This document shows, one piece after another, positions 53,241 through 61,348 of a stretch of DNA of 64,000 nt. Position numbers and translations under genes: made by a program. Position 1 is the stretch's first letter. The number at the start of each line of letters is the position of its first letter. Source of the DNA: Paenibacillus sp. RC67 (GTDB lineage Bacteria > Bacillota > Bacilli > Paenibacillales > NBRC-103111); NCBI RefSeq assembly GCF_030020805.1, contig NZ_CP125098.1:2460001-2524000 (forward strand), read 5' to 3'. The notes below the pieces were generated by a model. The model searched no databases and had not been told where the DNA came from. It saw only the letters and a program-made list of their open reading frames with translations.

Positions 53241-54536
53241 ATGGACGACACTACTAAGCAAGACCAAGAGCCTCATTCGGATCAAAAGTCGACGGTAAGC
53301 CGGAGAGATGTCCTCAAGATGGCGGGTGCAGGAGGAATCGGGCTGTTGCTCGGTTCTGTTGGTGTCGGAGGTTTGCTCACCGGAGCGGGAAAGATTGCTA
53401 AGTCGGCATCAGTTCCAACAGACAGGAGCGATATTAGCATTCCTTTCTATGATAAGTATCAAGCTGGGATCTTGACTCCCGCACAAAACTTTCTATGCTT
53501 TGCTGCTTTTGATTTAACAACCAAACAGGCTGCTGATGTTACGAAGCTATTTCGTGCTTGGACCGAAGCCTCTGCGAAAATGACAGAGGGGCAAATGGTC
53601 GGTCCCAATAATGATCAGCAGAGCCTTCCGCCTGAGGATACAGGTGAAGCTGTTGGATTGAATCCGAATCAGCTAACGATAACCTTCGGTGTCGGACCCG
53701 CAATGTTCGACGAACGATTCGGCTTGGCGGCCAAGCGACCGGAGGCATTTGTGGATTTTCCTAAGTTTTCTGGAGAGCGTCTGCGTGATGAATGGTGTGG
53801 GGGCGACATAGGTGTTCAAGTGTGTGCGGATGATTTGCAGGTTGCGTTTCACGCAATTCGAAATTTAGCCCGTATTGCTCGGGGCACTGCTGTACTCAAA
53901 TGGACGCAAGAAGGCTTCCAACGGTCGGCTACAGCAGCGAATGTCAACGAGACACCTCGGAATTTGTTGGGGTTTAAAGATGGCACCGGAAATCCGGATG
54001 TACAGGACAGCAAGCTGATGAACGATTTGATCTGGGTACAGCCTTCCGATGGTCCGTCCTGGATGCAGAATGGCACTTATATGGCGGTGAGACGTATCCG
54101 TATGCGGATAGAAGTGTGGGACCGTTCAACACTTAATGATCAGGAAGCTACTTTTGGCCGTTATCGCAGCAGCGGAGCACCATTGGGTCAGAAAAGTGAA
54201 TTCGATCCTATGCAGCTAGATGCCAAAAATGAAGAAGGTAAACCTGTGATTCCCGCTAATTCGCATATCCGACTAGCTCATGGAGAAGACAAAGAAAAGA
54301 TTTTACGACGTTCTTATTCTTATTCAAGCGGTATTGATAAACAAACAGGTCAGCTGGATGCAGGACTCTTCTTTATTTGCTACAACCGAGATCCGCGGAA
54401 GCAGTTTATTCCAATCCAGCAGCGTTTAGCCAAAAACGATGCGTTGAATGCATACATTTTCCATATGGGCAGCGCTATGTTCGCCTGTTTTCCAGGTACT
54501 CGTCAAGGCGGATACGTGGGGGAAGGTTTATTGTGA
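53241..54536 (+). CDS. efeB: Deferrochelatase/DyP-type peroxidase EfeB
   Basis: A 431-residue heme peroxidase exported by the Tat pathway. The twin-arginine signal is SRRDVLKMAGAGGIG (about 19-33). The DyP signature GxxDG is GFKDGTGNPDV, supplying the distal Asp, with the conserved Arg in SHIRLAHGEDKEKILRRSYSY. In the Efe system it oxidises ferrous iron for EfeU and may take iron from heme. It starts 4 bases after the efeO stop. Confidence 0.94.
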   Translation: MDDTTKQDQEPHSDQKSTVSRRDVLKMAGAGGIGLLLGSVGVGGLLTGAGKIAKSASVPTDRSDISIPFYDKYQAGILTPAQNFLCFAAFDLTTKQAADVTKLFRAWTEASAKMTEGQMVGPNNDQQSLPPEDTGEAVGLNPNQLTITFGVGPAMFDERFGLAAKRPEAFVDFPKFSGERLRDEWCGGDIGVQVCADDLQVAFHAIRNLARIARGTAVLKWTQEGFQRSATAANVNETPRNLLGFKDGTGNPDVQDSKLMNDLIWVQPSDGPSWMQNGTYMAVRRIRMRIEVWDRSTLNDQEATFGRYRSSGAPLGQKSEFDPMQLDAKNEEGKPVIPANSHIRLAHGEDKEKILRRSYSYSSGIDKQTGQLDAGLFFICYNRDPRKQFIPIQQRLAKNDALNAYIFHMGSAMFACFPGTRQGGYVGEGLL

Positions 54537-54572
54537 GCGCGTACGGAATCCGGTTGAGAGGAAATGAGAATC

Positions 54573-56372
54573 ATGAAGAAAAGTAAAATCTACTTAATGA
54601 AGTGGGTCGGTTGGTTGATGATCGCCGCCCTTCTTTTTGTTCCGTTTGCTGGAAAAGGATGGGCAGCGGAGGTGGACCCTGATATTGAGAAGCTGATGCC
54701 TCTTATTGGCGGTGCTTTAGTTGAAGCGGGAGATCAGCATTGGAGCGAGGCTGCCAAGGAGCTGGACTTGTTCGAAGTTCAGTGGAAGCAGATACAGTCT
54801 CCAAAGTCGGCGCTTTATGACAATGTAACATCAACCATGGCCGAAGCGAAGCTAGCGATAAAGGATGCATCGAGTAAGCCTGATGCCGTGTACCCAGCGG
54901 TGTCAAAGCTGGCCAAAGCTACGGGTAGCTTCGTATCCGACTTGGAGAAGGCTGCAGATAAGGGCGACGGCAAAAAAGCGGCTAAGATCCTATTACCTTT
55001 TTTGCAGCAATGCTTGACTGAAATCAGTCAAAATGATTGGACAAAAGCGCAGAACACATTCAAACAATTTACCAATCAATGGTCAAAAGCGGAAAATGCG
55101 ATACGCGCAGACAACGATCAAATTTATGGTCAGATTGAAACAAAAACTACGATGGCCAGAGTTTCGGTGCAAGCCGACCCGCCGAGATCTGAAGCCGCAA
55201 CCGCTGGCATTAAAGATTTGATTCAAACCATTAACGATTACGTGAACGGCTCATTAACGGTGCAATCACCCGTATCAGGCAAGCAGACTGTCGCTGATGG
55301 TTTAGACATCTTACAAAAGGCGGAGGCAAGTATAGGCTCAAGCAAAGCTGCAGAAGCTGCTGTACATATGCAGAGCTTTATTACTTTATGGCCTTCAGTT
55401 GAGGGTGTGGTTCGAACCAAAGCCCCTGATCTGTATACTAAGGTTGAAAATGAAATGACGGAGGCATTGAGCCGACTACTTTCCAATCCGCCGCGGACAC
55501 AGGAAGCTAGTTCGATTATCCAAACGATGCAGCTGGAGCTGACGCCCTTCGCTGCGCAAACAAGCTATTCAGCATGGGATGCGGGACTTATTCTGCTGCG
55601 CGAAGGGGTAGAGGCCTTATTGGTGCTTGCAGCACTGGTGGCTTTTCTTCATAGGACAGGGAATTCCAGCAAACAAAAATGGATTTGGTGTGGTGCGGCA
55701 GCTGGATTGGTTATGAGCGGCGGCCTAGCGGTCCTCTTGAATTACATGATTGCCAATGTAGCATCAGGCAGCACGCGTGAAATGCTGGAAGGCATTACGG
55801 GGCTTGTTTCCGTTCTTCTGATGCTCACTGTAGGCGCCTGGCTGCATAAAAAAACACAGGTTAATGCGTGGAACCGTTATATAGAAAAACAAGTAGGCGT
55901 AGCGCTAGCCAGTGGTAACCTCTGGTCCTTATTTATTGTGGCTTGCTTGTCTATTTTGAGAGAAGGCGCGGAAACAACCATTTTCTATATTGGAATGGCT
56001 CCTTCTATTCAATTAGGACAACTGATCATTGGAATTGCCTCTGCAATTGTTATTTTAGTTGTTCTTGGATATATCATTGTAAAAGGAAGCATACGGCTTC
56101 CTATTCGGACGTTTTTCCAAGTGGCGACTTTGCTCATTTATTATCTGGTCATTAAATTCCTTGGCGAAAGCATCCATTCCCTTCAGGTGGCGGGTAAATT
56201 ATCTTCGCATGTCCCTGGATTTATTCCATCTTGGGGTTGGCTTGGCGTATACCCGACATGGGAAACGCTTGTGCCTCAGCTATTGGTGCTCGTTTATATT
56301 TTGATTCAAGTAGTGAGATACAGCAGAAAGAGGAGAGAAAATTCCAATCCAATGGAATCAAACCCTGTCTAA
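54573..56372 (+). CDS. efeU: EfeU/FTR1-family iron permease with extended extracytoplasmic domain
   Basis: A 599-residue protein. A signal/anchor (about 8-32, ending GWAAE) is followed by ~290 extracytoplasmic residues forming three tandem repeats of ~85 residues (about 38-122, 138-224, 242-327), each with a pattern of W, F/W and a helix-rich end. The seven-helix FTR1 permease follows, with both iron-binding REGxE motifs: LREGVEALLVL and, ~125 residues later, LREGAETTIFY. It imports ferric iron made by EfeB. ATG 54573 is preferred over ATG 54564, which is too close to GAGAGGAAA. Gene order O-B-U differs from B. subtilis U-O-B. Confidence 0.93.
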   Translation: MKKSKIYLMKWVGWLMIAALLFVPFAGKGWAAEVDPDIEKLMPLIGGALVEAGDQHWSEAAKELDLFEVQWKQIQSPKSALYDNVTSTMAEAKLAIKDASSKPDAVYPAVSKLAKATGSFVSDLEKAADKGDGKKAAKILLPFLQQCLTEISQNDWTKAQNTFKQFTNQWSKAENAIRADNDQIYGQIETKTTMARVSVQADPPRSEAATAGIKDLIQTINDYVNGSLTVQSPVSGKQTVADGLDILQKAEASIGSSKAAEAAVHMQSFITLWPSVEGVVRTKAPDLYTKVENEMTEALSRLLSNPPRTQEASSIIQTMQLELTPFAAQTSYSAWDAGLILLREGVEALLVLAALVAFLHRTGNSSKQKWIWCGAAAGLVMSGGLAVLLNYMIANVASGSTREMLEGITGLVSVLLMLTVGAWLHKKTQVNAWNRYIEKQVGVALASGNLWSLFIVACLSILREGAETTIFYIGMAPSIQLGQLIIGIASAIVILVVLGYIIVKGSIRLPIRTFFQVATLLIYYLVIKFLGESIHSLQVAGKLSSHVPGFIPSWGWLGVYPTWETLVPQLLVLVYILIQVVRYSRKRRENSNPMESNPV

Positions 56373-56419
56373 TTGTGCCTATAGACGGCTTACGGATGAG
56401 AATCCCAAATTTTATTCAA

Positions 56420-56459
56420 AAAACTTCGTAATTTCTTTGAATGCGGAGTTTCTTTTTTG
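56420..56459 (+). terminator. Intrinsic terminator after efeU
   Basis: AAACTTCG pairs with CGGAGTTT (one mismatch), followed by CTTTTTT. Confidence 0.7.
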
Positions 56460-56531
56460 CCGAAAATTAGGTATAGTATATAGGTAAAAATGAAACGGTC
56501 ATAGTTTAAGTAGCTGGGAGGACAACCCGTC

Positions 56532-56876
56532 ATGGAATGTATTTTTTGTAAAATTGTAGAGGGAACCATTCCTTCCAAAAAGGTGTATGAAAATGAGCAT
56601 GTGGTTGCGTTTCACGATATACAGCCGGCAGCTCCCGTACATATCTTGATTATTCCCAAGAAACACATCGCTACCATGAACGACGTTGAGCCCGGCGACT
56701 GGGGTTTGATCGGCGAAATTCATCGTGCCGCCCAAGAAATTGCTAAGCAGGAAGGTGTGGCGGATAGCGGTTATCGGCTCATTAATAACTGCGGCAAGGA
56801 TGGAGGACAAGTCGTTTTTCACATTCATTATCACTTGCTTGCGGGTGAAAAACTGGGTCCTCTCAATGCTAAGTAA
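56532..56876 (+). CDS. HIT-family nucleotide hydrolase
   Basis: A 114-residue histidine-triad protein of the HINT type. The N-terminus MECIFCKIVEGTIPSKKVYENE has the usual C-x-x-C, and the catalytic triad is HIHYH in GQVVFHIHYHLLAGEKLG. HINT proteins hydrolyse AMP-lysine and similar phosphoramidates; the physiological role in Bacillota is unclear. The start has GGGAGGAC upstream. It lies just before the rpsU promoter. Confidence 0.95.
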   Translation: MECIFCKIVEGTIPSKKVYENEHVVAFHDIQPAAPVHILIIPKKHIATMNDVEPGDWGLIGEIHRAAQEIAKQEGVADSGYRLINNCGKDGGQVVFHIHYHLLAGEKLGPLNAK

Positions 56877-56894
56877 AGAATCTTTTTCCTTAGG

Positions 56895-56924
56895 TTGACA
56901 CCTAGTTTATGTATACCATATAAT
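56895..56924 (+). promoter_or_regulatory. Sigma-A promoter of rpsU-yqeY
   Basis: Perfect TTGACA (56895-56900) and perfect TATAAT (56919-56924) with an 18-base spacer, about 59 bases before the rpsU start. Confidence 0.8.
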
Positions 56925-56982
56925 GAAATTTGATGAACGCTTTTTTCGTCTTGGACGGTCTGTTCGGAGGGAGGGAAAACTG

Positions 56983-57156
56983 GTGTCAGAAACTCGAGTT
57001 CGCAAAAATGAAACTATAGATGCTGCACTTCGCCGCTTTAAACGCTCCATCGCAAAAGATGGCGTACTAGCGGAGGTTAAAAAACGCAAGCATTATGAGA
57101 AGCCAAGCGTGAAACGTAAGAAGAAGTCAGAGGCTGCTCGTAAGAGAAAGTTCTAG
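56983..57156 (+). CDS. rpsU: 30S ribosomal protein S21
   Basis: A 57-residue basic protein: [21 protein letters not shown] followed by the K/R-rich tail [13 protein letters not shown]. The start is GTG 56983, 7 bases after GGAGGGAGGG, and matches the family N-terminus exactly; the longer frame to 56923 adds non-family residues and would lie on the promoter. S21 helps initiation on the small subunit. Confidence 0.96.
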   Translation: MSETRVRKNETIDAALRRFKRSIAKDGVLAEVKKRKHYEKPSVKRKKKSEAARKRKF

Positions 57157-57168
57157 GGGGCTTAATCG

Positions 57169-57612
57169 ATGAGCTTAAGCGAGAAATTAAACGAAGATAT
57201 GAAGCTTGCGATGAAGAGCCAGGCCAAGTTCAAACTAACCGTAATCCGTATGGTTCGTGCAGCTATCAAGAATATTGAGATAGATCAGCGTAAAACCTTA
57301 GATGACCAGGAAGTACTTGATGTTCTGAGTCGTGAGATCAAACAGCGTAAAGATTCCCTCCAAGAATTTGAAAAGGCCGGTCGCGATGATTTGGCCGAAA
57401 CCGTTAAGGCAGAGATAGAAATTCTGATGGAGTACTTACCGCAACAGTTATCTGAGGAAGAAGTAAAAGCCATTGTACAGCAGACCATCCAAGAAGTGGG
57501 TGCTTCTTCTAAAGCGGATATGGGAAAAGTCATGGGTGCTTTAATGCCTAAGGTGAAAGGACGGGCTGATGGCAAAGTTGTCAATCAAGCCGTTCAACAA
57601 CTATTATTATAG
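57169..57612 (+). CDS. yqeY: GatB/YqeY domain protein
   Basis: A 147-residue protein matching Yqe[36 protein letters not shown], then [17 protein letters not shown] and [25 protein letters not shown]. It resembles the tail domain of GatB, the tRNA-dependent amidotransferase subunit, so a tRNA-related role is suspected but not shown. It starts 12 bases after rpsU and ends at a terminator. Confidence 0.95.
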   Translation: MSLSEKLNEDMKLAMKSQAKFKLTVIRMVRAAIKNIEIDQRKTLDDQEVLDVLSREIKQRKDSLQEFEKAGRDDLAETVKAEIEILMEYLPQQLSEEEVKAIVQQTIQEVGASSKADMGKVMGALMPKVKGRADGKVVNQAVQQLLL

Positions 57613-57620
57613 TATGATGA

Positions 57621-57653
57621 AAGACACTCCTGTTTCAGGGGTGTCTTTTTTTT
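57621..57653 (+). terminator. Intrinsic terminator after yqeY
   Basis: AAGACACTCC pairs with GGGGTGTCTT (one G-T type pair) and is followed by TTTTTTTT. Confidence 0.93.
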
Positions 57654-57764
57654 AGAGGATTCGCCTCTTAGGTGAGGAAATTTTTGCAAGTTTGAATCGA
57701 ATCGGCTATGCTTTACGTAAGGAATGTATGTGATTTGGAAAATGGTTGAAGGGGGTCATTGCTG

Positions 57765-59159
57765 ATGTTGAATGCTAAGCCTGGATCATGGCTGGTAAGG
57801 TCAAGCTTGCTGCTTCTATTGGCGTTGTTCTTGCTAATGCCATTGGGAACCGCTTTTGCGGTTGACGGCAATCCGGCTTCTGCTTCGTCATCCGTTCCTA
57901 AGTCTGCCCCGGTCGTTGTCATTCCGGTACATCAAACGATTGAGACGGGTCTGCAAAAGTTTCTTGAGCGAGCTATGAAGGAAGCTGAAGAATCTAAGGC
58001 CATGTACATTGTTCTCGACATTGATACGTTGGGTGGCAGAGTGGACTCGGCTGAAGACATTGGAGAGCTGATACGCAACAGTAAAGCGCCGACCATTGCC
58101 TATGTGCATGGGAGAGCCGTTTCTGCAGGCAGCTACATTGCGTTGAATGCAAGCAAGATTGTTATGGAGCCAGGAAGTACTATGGGGGCAGCGGCTGTTG
58201 TAGATTCCTCTGGTGCTGAGGTGGGAAATGTTAAGGTTATTGCTCACTGGGCAAGTCAAATGCGATCTGCAGCTGAGTTAAGAGGGCGTGATCCGCAAAT
58301 TGCTGAAGCAATGGTAGACAAAAATGCGGGAGTTGAACTGAAGGCCATCAATCGTACGGTGGCTAAGGGGCAGCTAGTTTCATTGACTGCAGACGAAGCG
58401 GTGAAAGTAGGATATGCGGAAAGCATAGCGGCTGATATGGATGAAGTGATTCGTTTCATAGGGGCGTCAGAGCATCCCGTAGTGCATTTGGAGCCTACCG
58501 CAGCCGAATCGTTCTCGCGCTTTTTGACGCAGCCAAGCATATCGATACTTCTGTTGTTTATCGGTATTGCTGGAATTGCGATCGAGCTGTTCGTCCCTGG
58601 TTTTGGATTGCCAGGAATTTTAGGTCTGCTCGGGTTCGGTCTGTATTTCTTCGGACATTATATTGTTGGGTTCGCGGGGGTGGAGGATATTGCTCTCTTT
58701 ATCATCGGGGTTGTACTGCTAGTCATTGAGATTTTTGTATCAAGCTTCGGTATACTTGGTATTTTGGGCATTGCCTGTTTGTTCAGCAGTGTCGTCATGG
58801 CAGCCTACAATACGAAGCAAGCGGCGCTCCATTTATCCGTGGCCTTTGTACTCGCAATCATTGTCGTAGCTATTGTCGTCCGCATTTTTAAACATCGTGG
58901 TGTATGGAATCGTTTTATTCTTAAGGATGAGCTAACGACGGAGAAAGGCTACACGCCCGTTAGGGAGCGTTCAGATTTACTGGGCAAGACAGGAACATCC
59001 ATCACGCCTCTTCGTCCGTCGGGAACTATTTATGTCGGCGATGAGCGTGTCGATGTTGTGACATCCGGGGAGTTCATAGCTCTGAATAAACAAGTTGTAA
59101 TCGTGCACGTGGAAGGCTCGCGGGTTGTTGTGCGGGAAATCAACGACGTACTGCATTAA
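57765..59159 (+). CDS. nfeD: NfeD family membrane-bound serine protease (YqeZ-like)
   Basis: A 464-residue protein. A signal peptide (about 10-32) is followed by a ClpP-like protease domain with the nucleophile serine in GRAVSAGSYIALNA and the lysine-containing helix ahead. A four-helix membrane region (about 245-370, GLLGFGLYFFGHYIVGFAG) and a C-terminal OB-fold (LLGKTGTSITPLRPSGTIYVG) complete the long NfeD form. NfeD proteins act with the flotillin-like protein encoded next door, in membrane organisation. ATG 57765 follows AAGGGGGTC. Confidence 0.93.
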   Translation: MLNAKPGSWLVRSSLLLLLALFLLMPLGTAFAVDGNPASASSSVPKSAPVVVIPVHQTIETGLQKFLERAMKEAEESKAMYIVLDIDTLGGRVDSAEDIGELIRNSKAPTIAYVHGRAVSAGSYIALNASKIVMEPGSTMGAAAVVDSSGAEVGNVKVIAHWASQMRSAAELRGRDPQIAEAMVDKNAGVELKAINRTVAKGQLVSLTADEAVKVGYAESIAADMDEVIRFIGASEHPVVHLEPTAAESFSRFLTQPSISILLLFIGIAGIAIELFVPGFGLPGILGLLGFGLYFFGHYIVGFAGVEDIALFIIGVVLLVIEIFVSSFGILGILGIACLFSSVVMAAYNTKQAALHLSVAFVLAIIVVAIVVRIFKHRGVWNRFILKDELTTEKGYTPVRERSDLLGKTGTSITPLRPSGTIYVGDERVDVVTSGEFIALNKQVVIVHVEGSRVVVREINDVLH

Positions 59160-59160
59160 T

Positions 59161-59267
59161 GGATGGTGCAAAAAACTCTAAGTACATGCTTACGATGCCA
59201 GTTAGTGGATGGCACAAAAAACTCAAAGTATATGCTTACGATGCCAGTTTTTTGCTGGCGCAAAAAA
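59161..59267. repeat. Tandem repeat array upstream of floA
   Basis: Two full units at a 46-bp period (59161 and 59207), GGATGG-[TG/CA]-CAAAAAACTC then ATGCTTACGATGCCAGTT, and a partial third unit from ~59247 ending GCAAAAAACTTTT. The third unit runs into the floA Shine-Dalgarno AGGAGG (59272-59277). GCCAG/CTGGC forms a small hairpin at 59240-59256. It shares GCTTACGA with the array before spoIIP. The array fills the nfeD-floA gap. Confidence 0.88.
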
Positions 59268-59286
59268 CTTTTAGGAGGTTCAAACT

Positions 59287-60276
59287 ATGGATTCAATCGT
59301 TTACGTACTACTTTTGGCAGCGATTATTATTATAGCGTTGTCCGTATTTTTAAGCTTCGTTCCGATTATGCTGTGGATTTCGGCGTTAGCGTCGGGGGTA
59401 CGCATCGGAATAATTACACTCGTCGCGATGCGTCTGCGTCGTGTTATACCAAGCCGTATCGTGAATCCCTTGATCAAAGCCACTAAAGCAGGAATTGAGC
59501 TCACGATAAATCAGTTGGAGAGTCATTTCCTTGCTGGTGGTAACGTAGACCGGGTTGTCAATGCCTTAATTGCAGCGCACCGTGCCAATATTCATTTGGA
59601 GTTCGAACGCGCGGCTGCGATTGATTTGGCTGGTCGTGACGTGCTCCAAGCGGTTCAAATGAGTGTTAACCCGCGTGTCATCGAAACTCCAACCGTATCT
59701 GCAGTGGCAAAAGACGGTATTGAAGTGAAGGTAATTGCCAGAGTAACAGTCCGTGCTAATATCGATCGATTAGTCGGTGGAGCCGGGGAAGAAACCATTA
59801 TCGCTCGTGTCGGCGAAGGGATTGTAACGACCGTTGGTTCATCTAATTCCCATAAAGACGTTCTTGAGAATCCGGATATGATCTCAAGAACCGTATTGGG
59901 CAAAGGACTTGATGCAGGTACGGCATTCGAAATCTTGTCCATTGATATCGCGGACGTGGATGTAGGTAAAAATATCGGCGCTCACTTGCAAACCGAACAA
60001 GCGGAAGCTGACAAGCGTATTGCGCAGGCTAAAGCAGAAGAACGTCGTGCTATGGCTGTTGCGCAGGAGCAGGAAATGAAGGCCAAAGTCGTGGAGATGA
60101 AAGCCAAGGTGGTTGAATCCGAATCACAAGTGCCGCTCGCGATGGCTGAAGCTCTTCGGAGTGGTAAGCTCGGGGTAATGGAGTATATGAATTTGAAAAA
60201 TATTGACGCTGATACGCAAATGCGTTCTTCTTTGGGAAAAATGAATGATACGGGTAAACATGAAGATCAGGAATAA
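59287..60276 (+). CDS. floA: Flotillin-like protein FloA
   Basis: A 329-residue SPFH/flotillin-like scaffold of functional membrane microdomains. An N-terminal hydrophobic hairpin ([30 protein letters not shown], given in part) anchors it to the membrane. [25 protein letters not shown] lies in the SPFH domain. The charged coiled coil is [34 protein letters not shown] in segments, and the end is the EMx[17 protein letters not shown] motif. ATG follows AGGAGG by 9 bases. The nfeD-floA pairing is conserved. Confidence 0.96.
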   Translation: MDSIVYVLLLAAIIIIALSVFLSFVPIMLWISALASGVRIGIITLVAMRLRRVIPSRIVNPLIKATKAGIELTINQLESHFLAGGNVDRVVNALIAAHRANIHLEFERAAAIDLAGRDVLQAVQMSVNPRVIETPTVSAVAKDGIEVKVIARVTVRANIDRLVGGAGEETIIARVGEGIVTTVGSSNSHKDVLENPDMISRTVLGKGLDAGTAFEILSIDIADVDVGKNIGAHLQTEQAEADKRIAQAKAEERRAMAVAQEQEMKAKVVEMKAKVVESESQVPLAMAEALRSGKLGVMEYMNLKNIDADTQMRSSLGKMNDTGKHEDQE

Positions 60277-60312
60277 TGCTTCCTGCATGAACCGACAAAG
60301 GAGCGTGCACGC

Positions 60313-60798
60313 ATGAAGCTTTTACAATTATTACTCAACAACTGGTATATGTTAGTGATATTGTTTATTATTTTGAGCAATATCGGAAAAATGTTTAAAT
60401 CGAAGTCTTCAAATGAACCTGGTAAGCAAGCGTCTCCGAAGCAGAGCATGCCTCCATTTGCGGGAGGAGGATCAGGTTGGGGACGGACTGTCAAACAAAC
60501 AGTTACTCAGGCAAAGGACGTCATATCGCGTTCTGAGCAGCCTAAGAAGCGACCGGAACCGAAACCCAGGGAACAGTCAAAAACGGCTCAGAGGACCATT
60601 CCAGAGCTGGAAACAGTGGATGTTTGGAAGGACTCTCCACTTGAGAGCAATAGACAGATCCGTTCTAACAGAGATTCGTCACATCGTACTGATTCAGGAA
60701 ACACGCTGAAGCGACCATCGGCTAACCTATTGGCACAAGGGGTCATTTGGGCTGAGATTCTCGGGCCGCCAAGAGCCAAGAAGCCTTTTCGAAAATAA
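60313..60798 (+). CDS. Membrane-anchored protein of unknown function
   Basis: A 161-residue protein with one N-terminal membrane helix (about 8-25, NNWYMLVILFIILSNIG), then a long basic, disordered region rich in K, P, S and R, and a short hydrophobic end NLLAQGVIWAEILGPPRAKKP that looks like a conserved docking motif. I recognise no family. It holds the position of B. subtilis yqfB, between floA and yqfC, but does not clearly resemble it. The ATG follows AAAGGAGCG. A partner role for FloA is inferred from position only. Confidence 0.8.
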   Translation: MKLLQLLLNNWYMLVILFIILSNIGKMFKSKSSNEPGKQASPKQSMPPFAGGGSGWGRTVKQTVTQAKDVISRSEQPKKRPEPKPREQSKTAQRTIPELETVDVWKDSPLESNRQIRSNRDSSHRTDSGNTLKRPSANLLAQGVIWAEILGPPRAKKPFRK

Positions 60799-60810
60799 AA
60801 CCTGATCTTA

Positions 60811-60849
60811 GAAGCACCAGACCAACAATTGTTGGTCCGGTGCTTCTTT
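60811..60849 (+). terminator. Intrinsic terminator after the unknown gene
   Basis: GAAGCACC and GACCAACA pair with TGTTGGTC and GGTGCTTC to form a ~17-bp stem around AT, followed by TTTATTT. Confidence 0.9.
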
Positions 60850-60856
60850 ATTTCGA

Positions 60857-60920
60857 GGGCTCCCCGCAAAGTATCTGAATGCACTTCGAAGCTAAAGGCT
60901 CCACTTTGTGGGGTTATTTT
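60857..60920 (+). repeat. Dispersed intergenic repeat, copy C
   Basis: Reads GGGCTCCCCGCAAAGTATCT, GAATGCACTTCGAAGCTAA, then GGCTCCACTTTGTGGGGTTATTTT, nearly identical to copy B at 21746-21810. The outer CCCCGCAAAGT/ACTTTGTGGGG pairing is kept although the middle differs at several positions. It lies just after a terminator, like copy B. Confidence 0.88.
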
Positions 60921-61055
60921 GTGCGTTTTGCATAACTTGCATTGATGCGTCTTCATAATTGGTGGCTTTCCAGCATATGGTGTAAATAGCCTCTGCTGCA
61001 TTTAATGGGTACGTTAAAGACATTTCACAAAGTAACAACACTGAGGGGGAATCGT

Positions 61056-61334
61056 ATGCGCAGTCTAACTCGTAAATTCAATCAATTCACCGCCAAGCTG
61101 CTGGACCTTCCCCAGGATGTTATTCTGGATCTTCCCCGTATGACGCTTATTGGGAATATGCAGCTTTACATAGAAAACCACCGGGGCGTTCTACATTTCT
61201 CAAACGAGCTGATGAAGCTGGCCTTAAATAAAGGAAGCTTGGAGGTTCGCGGCAAGCAGCTCGTCATACGGGCTATTTTTTCAGAGGAAGTTTTTATCGA
61301 AGGGGTTATAGAAGACGTCAAATTTATCCCGTAA
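61056..61334 (+). CDS. yqfC: Sporulation protein YqfC
   Basis: A 92-residue protein of the YqfC/YabP family. MRSLTRKFNQFTAKLLDLPQDVILDLPRMTLIGNMQLYIENHRGVL is the characteristic N-terminal half; it is followed by KGSLEVRGKQLVIRAIF. It is a mother-cell (sigma-E) gene in B. subtilis; function in the spore is not known. ATG 61056 has GAGGGGGAA upstream; an in-frame ATG at 61005 is non-family. yqfD follows at 14 bases. Confidence 0.93.
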   Translation: MRSLTRKFNQFTAKLLDLPQDVILDLPRMTLIGNMQLYIENHRGVLHFSNELMKLALNKGSLEVRGKQLVIRAIFSEEVFIEGVIEDVKFIP

Positions 61335-61348
61335 AGAGGTGTCTGACA

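Noticed and set aside
59163-59486. 107-codon plus-strand frame through the floA repeat array
   Set aside because: Its apparent 15-residue repeat is only the translation of the DNA repeat, and it overlaps floA in another frame.
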